Assembly: GCA_964344185.1 (NCBI GenBank)
Contig: CAYFMN010000012.1
Location: 1-64,000, forward strand
Direction: 5' to 3'
DNA length: 64,000 nucleotides
Origin: JAJDAT01 sp964344185
GTDB lineage: Bacteria > Nitrospinota > Nitrospinia > Nitrospinales > JAJDAT01
In this document: one piece after another, positions 1 to 6,250 of the stretch
Numbering within the stretch: position 1 is the first letter of the stretch
Layout of the letters: each line of letters begins with the position of its first letter
Translations under genes and position numbers: made by a program
The notes under the pieces: generated by a model
The model's database searches: none
What the model was told of the DNA's origin: nothing
The model's input: only the letters and a program-made list of their open reading frames with translations

Positions 1-172
1 CTAGTTGGATGAGCGCAATTTTACGTTGCGCAATATCGAGAATCACGTCATCGCGACTACGGCCCGAACGCTGACATTCTTTTTCGACTTATTCTTTAGC
101 GGTTTCGTCCATGTCGAATTTATACGCATGGGCTTCTTTGCCGATATCGAGTTTGATTGTAATAATAGACAT
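1..172 (-). pseudogene. Broken copy of the 90-residue gene at 1466-1738, cut by the window start
   Basis: Reading the minus strand from the ATG at 172 gives MSIITIKLDIGKEA and onward, almost identical to the intact gene at 1466-1738. Codon 28 is TAA (positions 91-89) where the intact copy has CAA (Gln). After the stop the similarity continues in frame to the window edge, so a single C-to-T change in the coding strand has truncated the product. The upstream flank (173 to about 215) also resembles the flank of the intact copy, so the duplicated segment is larger than the gene. The function of the family is not recognised. The 3' end is outside the window. Confidence 0.7.
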
Positions 173-290
173 ATTGCAATTATACGATGGACCAGAGAAA
201 CCAGCAAGCGTTTCTAGTCTAAGAATGGATTGTCCACGTCGATTCGCTTATTTAGAGATAAACATCCGCCTTACTCAAAAATAGAATAGT

Positions 291-333
291 GCGCCAGATT
301 CGTAATCAGTAGGTTGGTGGTTCAAATCCACCC
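291..333 (+). pseudogene. 3'-half tRNA-Thr(CGU)-like fragment
   Basis: The stretch contains the TTCGTAA anticodon-loop sequence, followed by a perfect T-arm: stem GGTGG (316-320), loop TTCAAAT, stem CCACC (328-332). No 5' acceptor or D-arm is visible and the anticodon stem is not well paired, so it is not an intact tRNA. A similar fragment lies at 1324-1387. Such 3' tRNA fragments are typical scars of integration at a tRNA gene; that origin is an inference here. Confidence 0.5.
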
Positions 334-346
334 ATAGGTTTCTTTT

Positions 347-691
347 TTAAGCGGAAGCGGTGGCAGGTTTTCTTTTTCTAAGCTTTTTCACTGGAGGCTT
401 CTTGGCTTCAATCACTAGATTAAAGCCTAAAGCTTTTAAAACAGCGTGAAGACTTTCCAGTCTCGGATTTCCTTTTTCCGAAAGAGTTCTATATAAGCTT
501 TCACGGTTCAATTTGGCTTTTTCAGAAAGCTTTGCCATTCCCCCATCAGCGTCGACAACATTTCGAAGCGCCTTTAGAAAATATTTTGGGTCGCCTTCTT
601 CAAATGCTGTGGTTAAATATTCTGCCGCCTCTTCGGGGTTCTCTAAGGATTTAATTAAATAATCTTTATAACTCTTAGCAGGTTTAACCAT
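347..691 (-). CDS. Antitoxin of the HI1420 family (COG3636), orphaned
   Basis: The 114-residue protein matches the DNA-binding antidote family found downstream of HI1419-type RelE/ParE toxins. It shows the family features AAEYLTTAFEEGD near residues 22-34, a helix-turn-helix segment around MAKLSEKAKLNRESLYRTLS (residues about 52-71) and GNPRLESLHAVLKALGF after it. The C-terminus is Lys/Arg rich. It is preceded on the same strand by the remnant of its toxin (684-854), whose stop overlaps this start by 8 bases (ATGGTTAA), the usual translational coupling. Because the toxin has lost its core, this antitoxin is probably a solitary autoregulator or an immunity remnant. The family call is strong; present function is inferred. 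Confidence 0.85.
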   Translation of the reverse strand: MVKPAKSYKDYLIKSLENPEEAAEYLTTAFEEGDPKYFLKALRNVVDADGGMAKLSEKAKLNRESLYRTLSEKGNPRLESLHAVLKALGFNLVIEAKKPPVKKLRKRKPATASA

Positions 692-854
692 TTTTTCTTT
701 CCTTATAATCTTGCCAATAACGTTTGGCTTTTAAAACGTCGTTTTTTTGATAGCTTTTATCGCTGCTTTTATTTTTAAGATTTTCTAAGCAAGTTTGGAA
801 AGGAGACTTATCATTTCTTGTTACATAAATTAAAATCTTAAAAAGCTCGTTCAT
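684..854 (-). pseudogene. HI1419-family RelE/ParE toxin with its catalytic core deleted
   Basis: Minus-strand reading from the ATG at 854 gives a 56-residue frame. Its first half (ILIYVTRNDKSPFQTCLENL) matches the N-terminus of HI1419-like toxins. Its second half (DKSYQKNDVLKAKRYWQDYK) matches their C-terminus. Family members are about 100 residues, so roughly 45 central residues, including the beta-sheet core with the active-site basic residues, are missing in frame. The end overlaps the antitoxin start by 8 bases as in intact modules. It is too short to be functional, although it may still be translated to couple expression of the antitoxin. Confidence 0.75.
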
Positions 855-866
855 ATAAATTTATTT

Positions 867-889
867 TAGCCTATAAGCTACATAGGCTA
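867..889. promoter_or_regulatory. Palindromic operator between two divergent toxin-antitoxin remnants
   Basis: An inverted repeat TAGCCTAT / ATAGGCTA (8-bp arms, 7-base spacer) lies in the 45-base gap between the divergent toxin remnants. Type II antitoxins normally autorepress through such palindromes in front of their operon. Either flanking antitoxin (HI1420-like at 347-691 or HigA-like at 980-1279) could be the ligand; assignment is inference. Confidence 0.5.
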
Positions 890-899
890 AAAGATTTAA

Positions 900-971
900 T
901 ATAGATGGAGAATTTGTTTCGTCTGGAAAGCGGGAGACGTTCACGATGTGGAAATTGTCGATTATCATTAG
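900..971 (+). pseudogene. C-terminal stub of a HigB toxin
   Basis: The frame ending at the TAG at 969-971 reads WRICFVWKAGDVHDVEIVDYH, the hallmark C-terminus of HigB (RelE-superfamily) toxins. Only about 22 codons remain: a stop (TAA, 897-899) lies directly upstream in the same frame, and no N-terminal part is visible. It ends 8 bases before the intact HigA start at 980, the normal higBA spacing. The toxin has lost its 5' two thirds. Confidence 0.8.
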
Positions 972-979
972 GAGGATTA

Positions 980-1279
980 ATGAGTAAAAAGAAAATGCCG
1001 CCGATGCATCCCGGCGAGATTTTGCAGGAAGAGTTTTTGATTCCGATGGAAATCAGCCAATATGGATTAGCTAAAGCTATAGGCGTTTCCCCTCGAAGGA
1101 TCAATGAGATTGTTCACCAAAAACGTGGAGTAACCGCCGACACGGCAATTAGACTGGGAAAATATTTTAAGATGTCGCCGCAATTCTGGTTGGGTTTGCA
1201 AATGGATTACGATCTGGATTCTACGCAAGACCTGATGGAAAAAGAAAGCAAACTACAAATCCAGCCTCATGGTTCATAA
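980..1279 (+). CDS. higA: HigA-family antitoxin (XRE DNA-binding), toxin lost
   Basis: The protein is 99 residues from the ATG at 980, chosen because TAGGAGGATTA provides a strong ribosome binding site directly before it. The upstream in-frame ATG at 905 lies inside the toxin stub. The sequence PPMHPGEILQEEFL is the diagnostic HigA/VapI start. It is followed by a helix-turn-helix (SQYGLAKAIGVSPRRINEIV, residues about 29-48), the segment RGVTADTAIRLGKYF, then SPQFWLGLQMDYDL. It would neutralise HigB and repress its own operon. Its cognate toxin survives only as a C-terminal stub at 900-971, so it is an orphan antitoxin. Confidence 0.9.
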   Translation: MSKKKMPPMHPGEILQEEFLIPMEISQYGLAKAIGVSPRRINEIVHQKRGVTADTAIRLGKYFKMSPQFWLGLQMDYDLDSTQDLMEKESKLQIQPHGS

Positions 1280-1323
1280 TCGTACTTATAACTAATTGAT
1301 TAAAAATGTCCCCTAAACGGGGA

Positions 1324-1387
1324 ATTGATTCGTAATCAATAGGTCGGCGGTGTTACTCCGTGAGTACAATTCAACCCGTCGGCTCCA
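1324..1387 (+). pseudogene. Degenerate tRNA-Thr(CGU)-like fragment with an insertion in the T-arm
   Basis: A perfect anticodon arm is visible: stem ATTGA (1324-1328), loop TTCGTAA with anticodon CGT, stem TCAAT (1336-1340). The following GGTCGGCGG and TTCAACCCGTCGGCTCCA look like the T-arm and 3' CCA end of a tRNA-Thr. About 17 extra bases, themselves able to form TACTC/GAGTA, interrupt the T-arm. No proper acceptor 5' strand is seen. With the fragment at 291-333 it brackets the 1-kb toxin-antitoxin remnant segment. Confidence 0.5.
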
Positions 1388-1465
1388 GCGAAACAAAATG
1401 ACTCTTTTTCTTGCGCTAACACTTCCCATAAGGTACGAGGATCTACGATAATAGTCAGGAGTTAA

Positions 1466-1738
1466 CTACTTTTGAGCGGCAGGCATTCGTGGCGCCGCGA
1501 GTATTTGATTCTCGTCGGTCAACCCAACTTTCTTAGCATAGACGACACCTTCAGCGTTGATCGCCTCTAGTTGGATGAGCGCAATTTTACGTTGCGCAAT
1601 ATCGAGAATCACGTCATCGCGGCTACGCCCAGAACGTTGACATTCTTTTTCGACTTGTTCTTTAGCGGTTTCGTCCATGTCGAATTCATACGCGCTGGCT
1701 TCTTTTCCGATATCGAGTTTGATTGTTATAATAGACAT
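1466..1738 (-). CDS. 90-residue protein of unknown function, repeated in the genome
   Basis: I do not recognise this family. The protein is small, soluble-looking and rich in acidic and basic residues, with a plausible helical centre (ETAKEQVEKECQRSGRSRDD, residues about 23-42). There is no signal peptide or membrane segment. A copy with a nonsense codon sits at 1-172 and a degraded one at 13271-13389, so it belongs to a dispersed multi-copy family, perhaps carried by a mobile element. It lies beside a tRNA-like fragment and toxin-antitoxin remnants, consistent with accessory DNA. The ATG at 1738 is conserved in the copy at 172. Confidence 0.6.
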   Translation of the reverse strand: MSIITIKLDIGKEASAYEFDMDETAKEQVEKECQRSGRSRDDVILDIAQRKIALIQLEAINAEGVVYAKKVGLTDENQILAAPRMPAAQK

Positions 1739-1952
1739 ATTGCAATTATACGATGGACTGGTAAAACCAGCAATCGTTTGATTTATGGAATAGGTTCGGG
1801 CTTTCTTGTTTCCTGGAGTTTACTTTGAGCAAGGCCGAGAGGGGGGCAAAGCCCTGGATAAAATATCCTTTTTGTTTGACCGTTCTTAATTTGTTTTCTG
1901 ACACTCGCCAAACGTCATGCAAGTTCGGTTTTAACCCAAATTTTAATTAGTG

Positions 1953-1996
1953 TTTAATTTTAGATTTTAAATAGATATAATACGGCATTGCCGTAT
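1953..1996 (+). promoter_or_regulatory. Promoter and perfect palindromic operator of the relE/xre module
   Basis: A -35-like TTTAAT (1953-1958) and a consensus -10 TATAAT (1976-1981) are separated by 17 bases. Overlapping the end of the -10 box is ATACGGCA-T-TGCCGTAT (1980-1996), a palindrome with perfect 8-bp arms. It lies 22 bases before the toxin start at 2019, where the XRE antitoxin (2324-2590), alone or complexed with the toxin, would be expected to bind and repress. Confidence 0.7.
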
Positions 1997-2018
1997 AGTT
2001 TCCTATAGCGATCTGATA

Positions 2019-2327
2019 ATGGAATTTATTGAAGCTCCTCTCTTTTCCAAGTTGGTTAAAAACTATCTTGACGATGATGAATATTCGGCCTTGCAATGGA
2101 CCTTAACTCTTCGTCCAGAATCTGGAACAGTGATTCCAAAAAGTGGCGGCGTCAGAAAACTTCGTTGGCCGGGTAAAGGAAAAGGGAAGCGAAGCGGTCT
2201 TAGGGTAATCTATTATTGGAAAACTAAGGCTAATGAAATTTGGTTTTTAACTATTTACGCTAAAAACGAAGCGGAGAATATACCGCCTGAAACACTTCGA
2301 GAACTGCGAAGGGAAATTGAATCATGA
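2019..2327 (+). CDS. RelE-type mRNA interferase toxin
   Basis: The 102-residue protein belongs to the RelE/HigB-2-like toxin group whose antitoxin gene is downstream. Visible family features are the N-terminal MEFIEAPLFSKLVKNYLDD, GTVIPKSGGVRKLRWPGKGK (residues about 36-55) and the beta-strand GLRVIYYWKTKANEIWFLTI followed by YAKNE. The basic centre and the Arg-rich strand fit RNA binding in this superfamily, where toxins cleave mRNA on the ribosome. It appears full length. Its stop overlaps the antitoxin ATG by 4 bases (ATGA). The promoter carries a perfect palindrome. Unlike the two neighbouring modules, this one looks intact. Confidence 0.88.
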   Translation: MEFIEAPLFSKLVKNYLDDDEYSALQWTLTLRPESGTVIPKSGGVRKLRWPGKGKGKRSGLRVIYYWKTKANEIWFLTIYAKNEAENIPPETLRELRREIES

Positions 2328-2590
2328 AAAAAAGAAATATTGGCGCGGAGATTTTGGATGGAATCAAAGCTATCAAAAAAGGGAAGGGAAAACGTTATTC
2401 GGTAAAACCTCCGCCAAATGTGAAGTCCATCAGAGAAAAAATGGGCTTAAGCCAATCGGCTTTTGCGGGTTTTTTGGGAGTCAGCCTTCGTTCATTACAG
2501 GATTGGGAACAGGGCAGGAGAAAGCCAAGTGGAGCCGCATCTACTTTGCTTCGTGTTGCCGAACGTCACCCAGAAGCTCTTCTTCAATGA
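2324..2590 (+). CDS. XRE-family antitoxin (NadS/HigA-2-like)
   Basis: The 88-residue protein has a basic N-terminus followed by a helix-turn-helix of the Cro/CI type: VKSIREKMGLSQSAFAGFLG then VSLRSLQDWEQGRRKPSGAA. The WEQGRRKPSGAA segment is typical of NadS/HigA-2 antitoxins paired with RelE toxins. It overlaps the toxin gene by 4 bases and is probably translated by coupling. It should neutralise the toxin and repress through the palindrome at 1980-1996. Confidence 0.88.
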   Translation: MKKRNIGAEILDGIKAIKKGKGKRYSVKPPPNVKSIREKMGLSQSAFAGFLGVSLRSLQDWEQGRRKPSGAASTLLRVAERHPEALLQ

Positions 2591-3207
2591 TCTTCTCAGG
2601 ATAAGGAGTTTATTTTATTGGATCGAGGCGAGATTCTTCCTCACCCTTTCAGGGTTCGTCTGAATGACAAGTTATGGGAACCGATTTATAAAAAATTAAC
2701 TTTTGTTTAACATCACTACTGTCCGGTAAAAAATAGAACAATTGCCCTAAAGCCATGCTATCCCTGAGTAAAGAGGCTGTTATTCCGCTTTTGGATTTAA
2801 TTCTAGACTGCGGGTTTCGAAAAAATCAGTGGAGAAAATAATTAAACTTTTTTGCAACCTGGTAAGGAATTCATTTTATTGAATCGAGGCGACTTTCCGA
2901 GAGCCTTTTAGGGAACTAAGCTTTCGTTCATTAGGTCGAGGCTTCGAGAGCCTCAGCCTGACAGTTGGATTTCGCTTAGTCCCTTTAATAATTAACACGG
3001 ATACCGGAATTGACGTTTAATATGACATTTTTTATATTTTACATTTAGTTCCTTGATTAATTAACTGGCGAAGCTGGTTGGACGCTCCAATGGATTTTAT
3101 CTGCTCACTGTCTCAATGGAATTTTTAATGCCCTTTATTACTCGCTTAACCGGGACTAAAATAAAAATTTCTTGACTCATGTTTTGAAATATTGATAATG
3201 GCTACAG
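2591..3207. other. Gene-free stretch with two 31-bp near-identical direct repeats
   Basis: No convincing gene is seen. Two 31-base segments, 2601-2631 and 2862-2892, share the core TATT/CATTTTATTGRATCGAGGCGA with about four differences and lie 261 bases apart. A shorter related piece (ATTAGGTCGAGGC) occurs near 2929. The string TGTCCGGTAAAAAATAG near 2720 resembles insertion-sequence termini, but no transposase remains. It is most likely debris between the accessory patch and the B12 block. Confidence 0.4.
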
Positions 3208-3380
3208 TTCAGGTTTCTTGGAAGCGATAGTTTGATTTTCTTCCAAGATTAAAAGGGAAGGTTGTGAAATTCAACCACGGTCCCGCCGCTGTGAGCGTGA
3301 CGAAATCTGCAAAAGCCACTGGCTAATAACCGGGAAGGCGCAGAAAGTAGGATGATCGCGAGTCAGAAGACCTGCCTGAA
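3208..3380 (+). ncRNA. Cobalamin riboswitch controlling btuM
   Basis: The core of the cobalamin riboswitch family (RF00174) is visible: AAGGGAAGGTTG, ACGGTCCCGCCGCTGTGAGCG, GCCACTGG, GGGAAGGCGCAG and GTCAGAAGACCTGCC, in the right order. The closing helix pairs TTCAGG (3208-3213) with CCTGAA (3375-3380). A strong intrinsic terminator (3458-3494) lies between it and btuM, so control is probably by transcription termination when adenosylcobalamin is bound. Confidence 0.95.
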
Positions 3381-3457
3381 ACAATAGGATATTGCCTTTC
3401 GTGGAAAATTGGCGTTTGTCCAAGCTATGTTGATGAAGTAAACCAGGGTGCAATCAA

Positions 3458-3494
3458 CCTCGAAACTCCATTTGGAGATTCGGGGTTTTTTTTT
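3458..3494 (+). terminator. Riboswitch-linked intrinsic terminator before btuM
   Basis: Stem CCTCGAAACTCC / GGAGATTCGGGG (11 of 12 positions paired, including one G-T), loop ATTT, followed by nine T residues. It sits between the cobalamin aptamer and the btuM start at 3517, the position expected of an expression platform. Confidence 0.9.
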
Positions 3495-3516
3495 GCCTTA
3501 AATAAGGAGAGCGGTT

Positions 3517-4101
3517 ATGACAACCCTAAATAAAAACGAAACTTATGGTTTAACTATTTTCTTCCTGACTCTAATATTTCTTATTCGAGGTCCGATTCTC
3601 GATTCACTTGTTCATCTTTCGGATCCGACCAGGGCTTTGTTTTTCATCGCCGGCGTTTATTTGCGGGCCTGGCAGGTCCCTGTTATTTTATTGGCAGGAA
3701 CCGGACTGACCGACGCTTATTCAATTTCAGTGCAAAATGGCGTTGGGGCTTCTTGTATTACGCCGACTTATCCTCTCCTGATACCTTCTTATCTCGCTCT
3801 CTGGTTTGGAGGAAGATTTTTCCAGCATATGCAAATAGACTCAGGGAAATACGCCGTTAAGTTGGCGGTTATCTTATCCGTTTCTACTTTGCTGGCGGTC
3901 ATTATATCCAGTGGGGGATACTATTGGTTTTCAGGAAAATATGAAGATCCAACAATGGCTGGTTTAGGTATGCGAATGGTTCAATATTTCCCAGGTTATT
4001 TAGGAACTACTTTTATGTATGTAACTATCGCCGCAGTGTTCATACAGATCAAATCCTTTTTACAAGACAGGACTTCTTTTAAAGGTCAGGAAGTAGCTTG
4101 A
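3517..4101 (+). CDS. btuM: BtuM-type cobalamin transporter
   Basis: This 194-residue integral membrane protein has about six hydrophobic segments (residues about 12-32, 40-60, 84-98, 112-134, 150-165, 168-178). Its gene follows a cobalamin riboswitch. The length, topology and a conserved cysteine in the loop context GVGASCITPTYPLLIP fit BtuM, a solitary ECF-type S-component for vitamin B12. The cysteine is residue 80, the same number as the cobalt-coordinating, decyanating Cys of the characterised Thiobacillus denitrificans BtuM, as I recall it. It would move cobalamin across the inner membrane after BtuB/TonB import. AAGGAG precedes the start. No ECF ATPase genes lie nearby; BtuM is known to work without its own ECF module. 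Confidence 0.82.
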   Translation: MTTLNKNETYGLTIFFLTLIFLIRGPILDSLVHLSDPTRALFFIAGVYLRAWQVPVILLAGTGLTDAYSISVQNGVGASCITPTYPLLIPSYLALWFGGRFFQHMQIDSGKYAVKLAVILSVSTLLAVIISSGGYYWFSGKYEDPTMAGLGMRMVQYFPGYLGTTFMYVTIAAVFIQIKSFLQDRTSFKGQEVA

Positions 4102-4246
4102 CCTCTTAATTATCGGTGGGAAGAAGACTTTATAGCGGCAATCGTATCGCTTTTTCTTCCACCTAGAAAAACCGGAAGATAACTAACTTTCAATATGGAT
4201 CATTGAATGGAAAAAATTTTTATCTAATATTAACTTTATTTTAACC

Positions 4247-4389
4247 AAGTTCGGTTAAGGGAAGTTTGGTGCAATTCCAACACTGCCCCGCAACTGTAAT
4301 GGGAGCGAAAGCCGTAGTATGCCACTGTCGAATTTGATGGGAAGGCGCGGCGAGTAGATAGCCCGAAGTCAGGAGACCTGCCAGAACTT
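4247..4389 (+). ncRNA. Second cobalamin riboswitch, controlling btuB
   Basis: Order of conserved blocks: AAGGGAAGTTTGGTGCAATTCC (split here only by position), CTGCCCCGCAACTGTAATGG, GCCACTG, GGGAAGGCG and GTCAGGAGACCTGCC. The closing stem is AAGTTC (4247-4252) with GAACTT (4384-4389). The start codon of btuB is only 20 bases downstream with no terminator between. This version therefore probably acts on translation initiation, unlike the terminator-type switch in front of btuM. Confidence 0.95.
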
Positions 4390-4408
4390 TAATCTCGAGG
4401 GAGAAACT

Positions 4409-6241
4409 ATGAGCAAAAACCACTCTTTAAGCCTGTCTATATTAATACTTCTGTTATTGCCGCTAACCGTCTTACCCGCTTACTCTGAAGAAACTGTTGA
4501 AGAACTTCAACCCATAGAAGTCACTTCAAGCAGGCTAAAAACTACAAAGAAAAAATATCCCGGTTCTATTTCCATTATTACGGAGGAAGATATCAAGCGG
4601 TCGGGTTCGCCCCAGGTGGAAAATATTTTACGGGACCAACTGAGTCTTGGCGTTTTTAAACAGGGTGGGGTTGGAGGAGAATCGTCCGTTCGTATGCGGG
4701 GAGCTGGCCAAGAGAGTACATTGGTAATTATAGACGGAGTGAGGGTTAACGGGAACACTCAAGGAAGATTCGATTTCAGAAACCTCAATACTGAAAATAT
4801 TGAGCGTATCGAAATTTTAAGAGGCCCGCAAACCACATTGTTTGGGGCGAATGCAGTAGGAGGCGTGATTAATATTATCACGAAAAAAGGCCGGGGCGTT
4901 CCCTCCCACTATCTGTCGTTTGAAGGGGGAAGTTTTAATACCTACAAAGAAACTTTGGGCAGTTCCGGCTCTATTGGCGAAATTGACTACTCTGTATCTG
5001 CTTCCCGAACCGACGTTGCTACCGGCTACTCGGATTTTAACGAGGATCGAGGAGCTACTGAAAAAGACGGTTATGAAAATACGTCCCTCACCAGCAGGGT
5101 GGGCGGCAGTTTTGCGGGGGACGGGCGCGTAGAAATAATAGGCAGGTACACGAGGTCTTATTCAGATCTAGATACGACAACCGGGGATAGGGAGTTCCGC
5201 GATACTGAAATTGAATCTATCTACTTGTCGCTTCCTGTTTCAAAAAACCTCGCTCCATGGTGGAAATTTAAACTGAACCCAAGCGTTTTATATGACGCCA
5301 ACGAACCGGACACAGAAATCAATAACGACGAAATTTTTAATAGAACCTACGTTGCAGACTTGCAAAATAACATTGATTTCAATGATTACTTTTCAGGCGT
5401 TTTTGGCGTGGAGTTTCGCGCCCAAAACGGCAGGAACAACCGGCAGGGATTCACGAGAGATACCTTCACTCAAGGTTATTTTTTGCAAGGCCAGTTTGAT
5501 TGGCAAGACAGAGTCCTCCTTACTGCGGGATTTCGAAAAGACCTCAGCGACACATTTAAAGACGCTTTGACTTATAAATTCGAAGGCAGCTACAGTTTTA
5601 AGCAATGGGATTTTAAATTACGCGGCGCTTATGCAACGGGATTTCGGGCGCCAACTTTTAACGAACTCAGTTTTCCTGGTTTTGGAAACCCGGATTTAAA
5701 GCCTGAAGAATCAGAATCGTTTGAAATTGGAATGGATAAAGATTTTTTAAATAAATCGGTAAGGATGGAACTTACCTTTTTTCACACTAATTTTGAAAAC
5801 TTGATCGAGAACTTTCCCGCCGAAAATGTTGGACTCGCCCAATCGCGGGGAGTTGAAGCCCATTTAGGGATTCAATTGCCCTACAATTTATACCTTTCAA
5901 ATAATTACACCTGGACTGACGCCGTGGATGAAATCGCCGATATTCCTTTAAGACGTCGCCCCAAAAATCAATATTCTGCAACATTATCTCATAGCTGGAG
6001 GAACAAGCTTTTCACGCAACTGGGAGTTAGAGCGCGCAGCGAGGTTTTTGACGACAGTTCAGGCACCAGAAAGGCTCCCGGATTTGCCACAGTAAGGATA
6101 GCCATGAGTTATAAGTTCAATAAAAATCTGGAACTAAATGCCCGTGGGGAAAATATTCTTGATAAAGAATATGAAGAGGTTGTGAGGCGCGGTACTTCGG
6201 ATGCGGCGGTCTATGCCGGGTTTACCTATACATTCGAATAA
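4409..6241 (+). CDS. btuB: TonB-dependent outer-membrane cobalamin receptor BtuB
   Basis: The 610-residue precursor has a signal peptide (about residues 1-26, ending AYSEE), then a TonB-box-like segment LQPIEVTSS (about 33-41). The plug domain (about 50-165) shows VENILRDQLSLGV, VRMRGAGQESTLVIIDGVRV and IERIEILRGPQTTLFGANAV. A beta-barrel follows to the C-terminal aromatic residue context YAGFTYTFE. A cobalamin riboswitch directly upstream, the btuM neighbour and tonB 9 bases downstream support cobalamin as substrate. It would bind B12 outside the cell and pass it through the barrel with energy from TonB. Length is close to that of E. coli BtuB. The start is set by GAGGGAG before the ATG. Confidence 0.92.
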   Translation: MSKNHSLSLSILILLLLPLTVLPAYSEETVEELQPIEVTSSRLKTTKKKYPGSISIITEEDIKRSGSPQVENILRDQLSLGVFKQGGVGGESSVRMRGAGQESTLVIIDGVRVNGNTQGRFDFRNLNTENIERIEILRGPQTTLFGANAVGGVINIITKKGRGVPSHYLSFEGGSFNTYKETLGSSGSIGEIDYSVSASRTDVATGYSDFNEDRGATEKDGYENTSLTSRVGGSFAGDGRVEIIGRYTRSYSDLDTTTGDREFRDTEIESIYLSLPVSKNLAPWWKFKLNPSVLYDANEPDTEINNDEIFNRTYVADLQNNIDFNDYFSGVFGVEFRAQNGRNNRQGFTRDTFTQGYFLQGQFDWQDRVLLTAGFRKDLSDTFKDALTYKFEGSYSFKQWDFKLRGAYATGFRAPTFNELSFPGFGNPDLKPEESESFEIGMDKDFLNKSVRMELTFFHTNFENLIENFPAENVGLAQSRGVEAHLGIQLPYNLYLSNNYTWTDAVDEIADIPLRRRPKNQYSATLSHSWRNKLFTQLGVRARSEVFDDSSGTRKAPGFATVRIAMSYKFNKNLELNARGENILDKEYEEVVRRGTSDAAVYAGFTYTFE

Positions 6242-6250
6242 ACGAAAAAA

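Noticed and set aside
2317..2604. Alternative frame over the XRE antitoxin
   Set aside because: The 2324-2590 frame has the XRE motifs and the 4-base overlap with the toxin; this one has none.
3271..3453. Minus-strand open frame over the cobalamin riboswitch
   Set aside because: The region is a well-conserved RNA aptamer on the plus strand.
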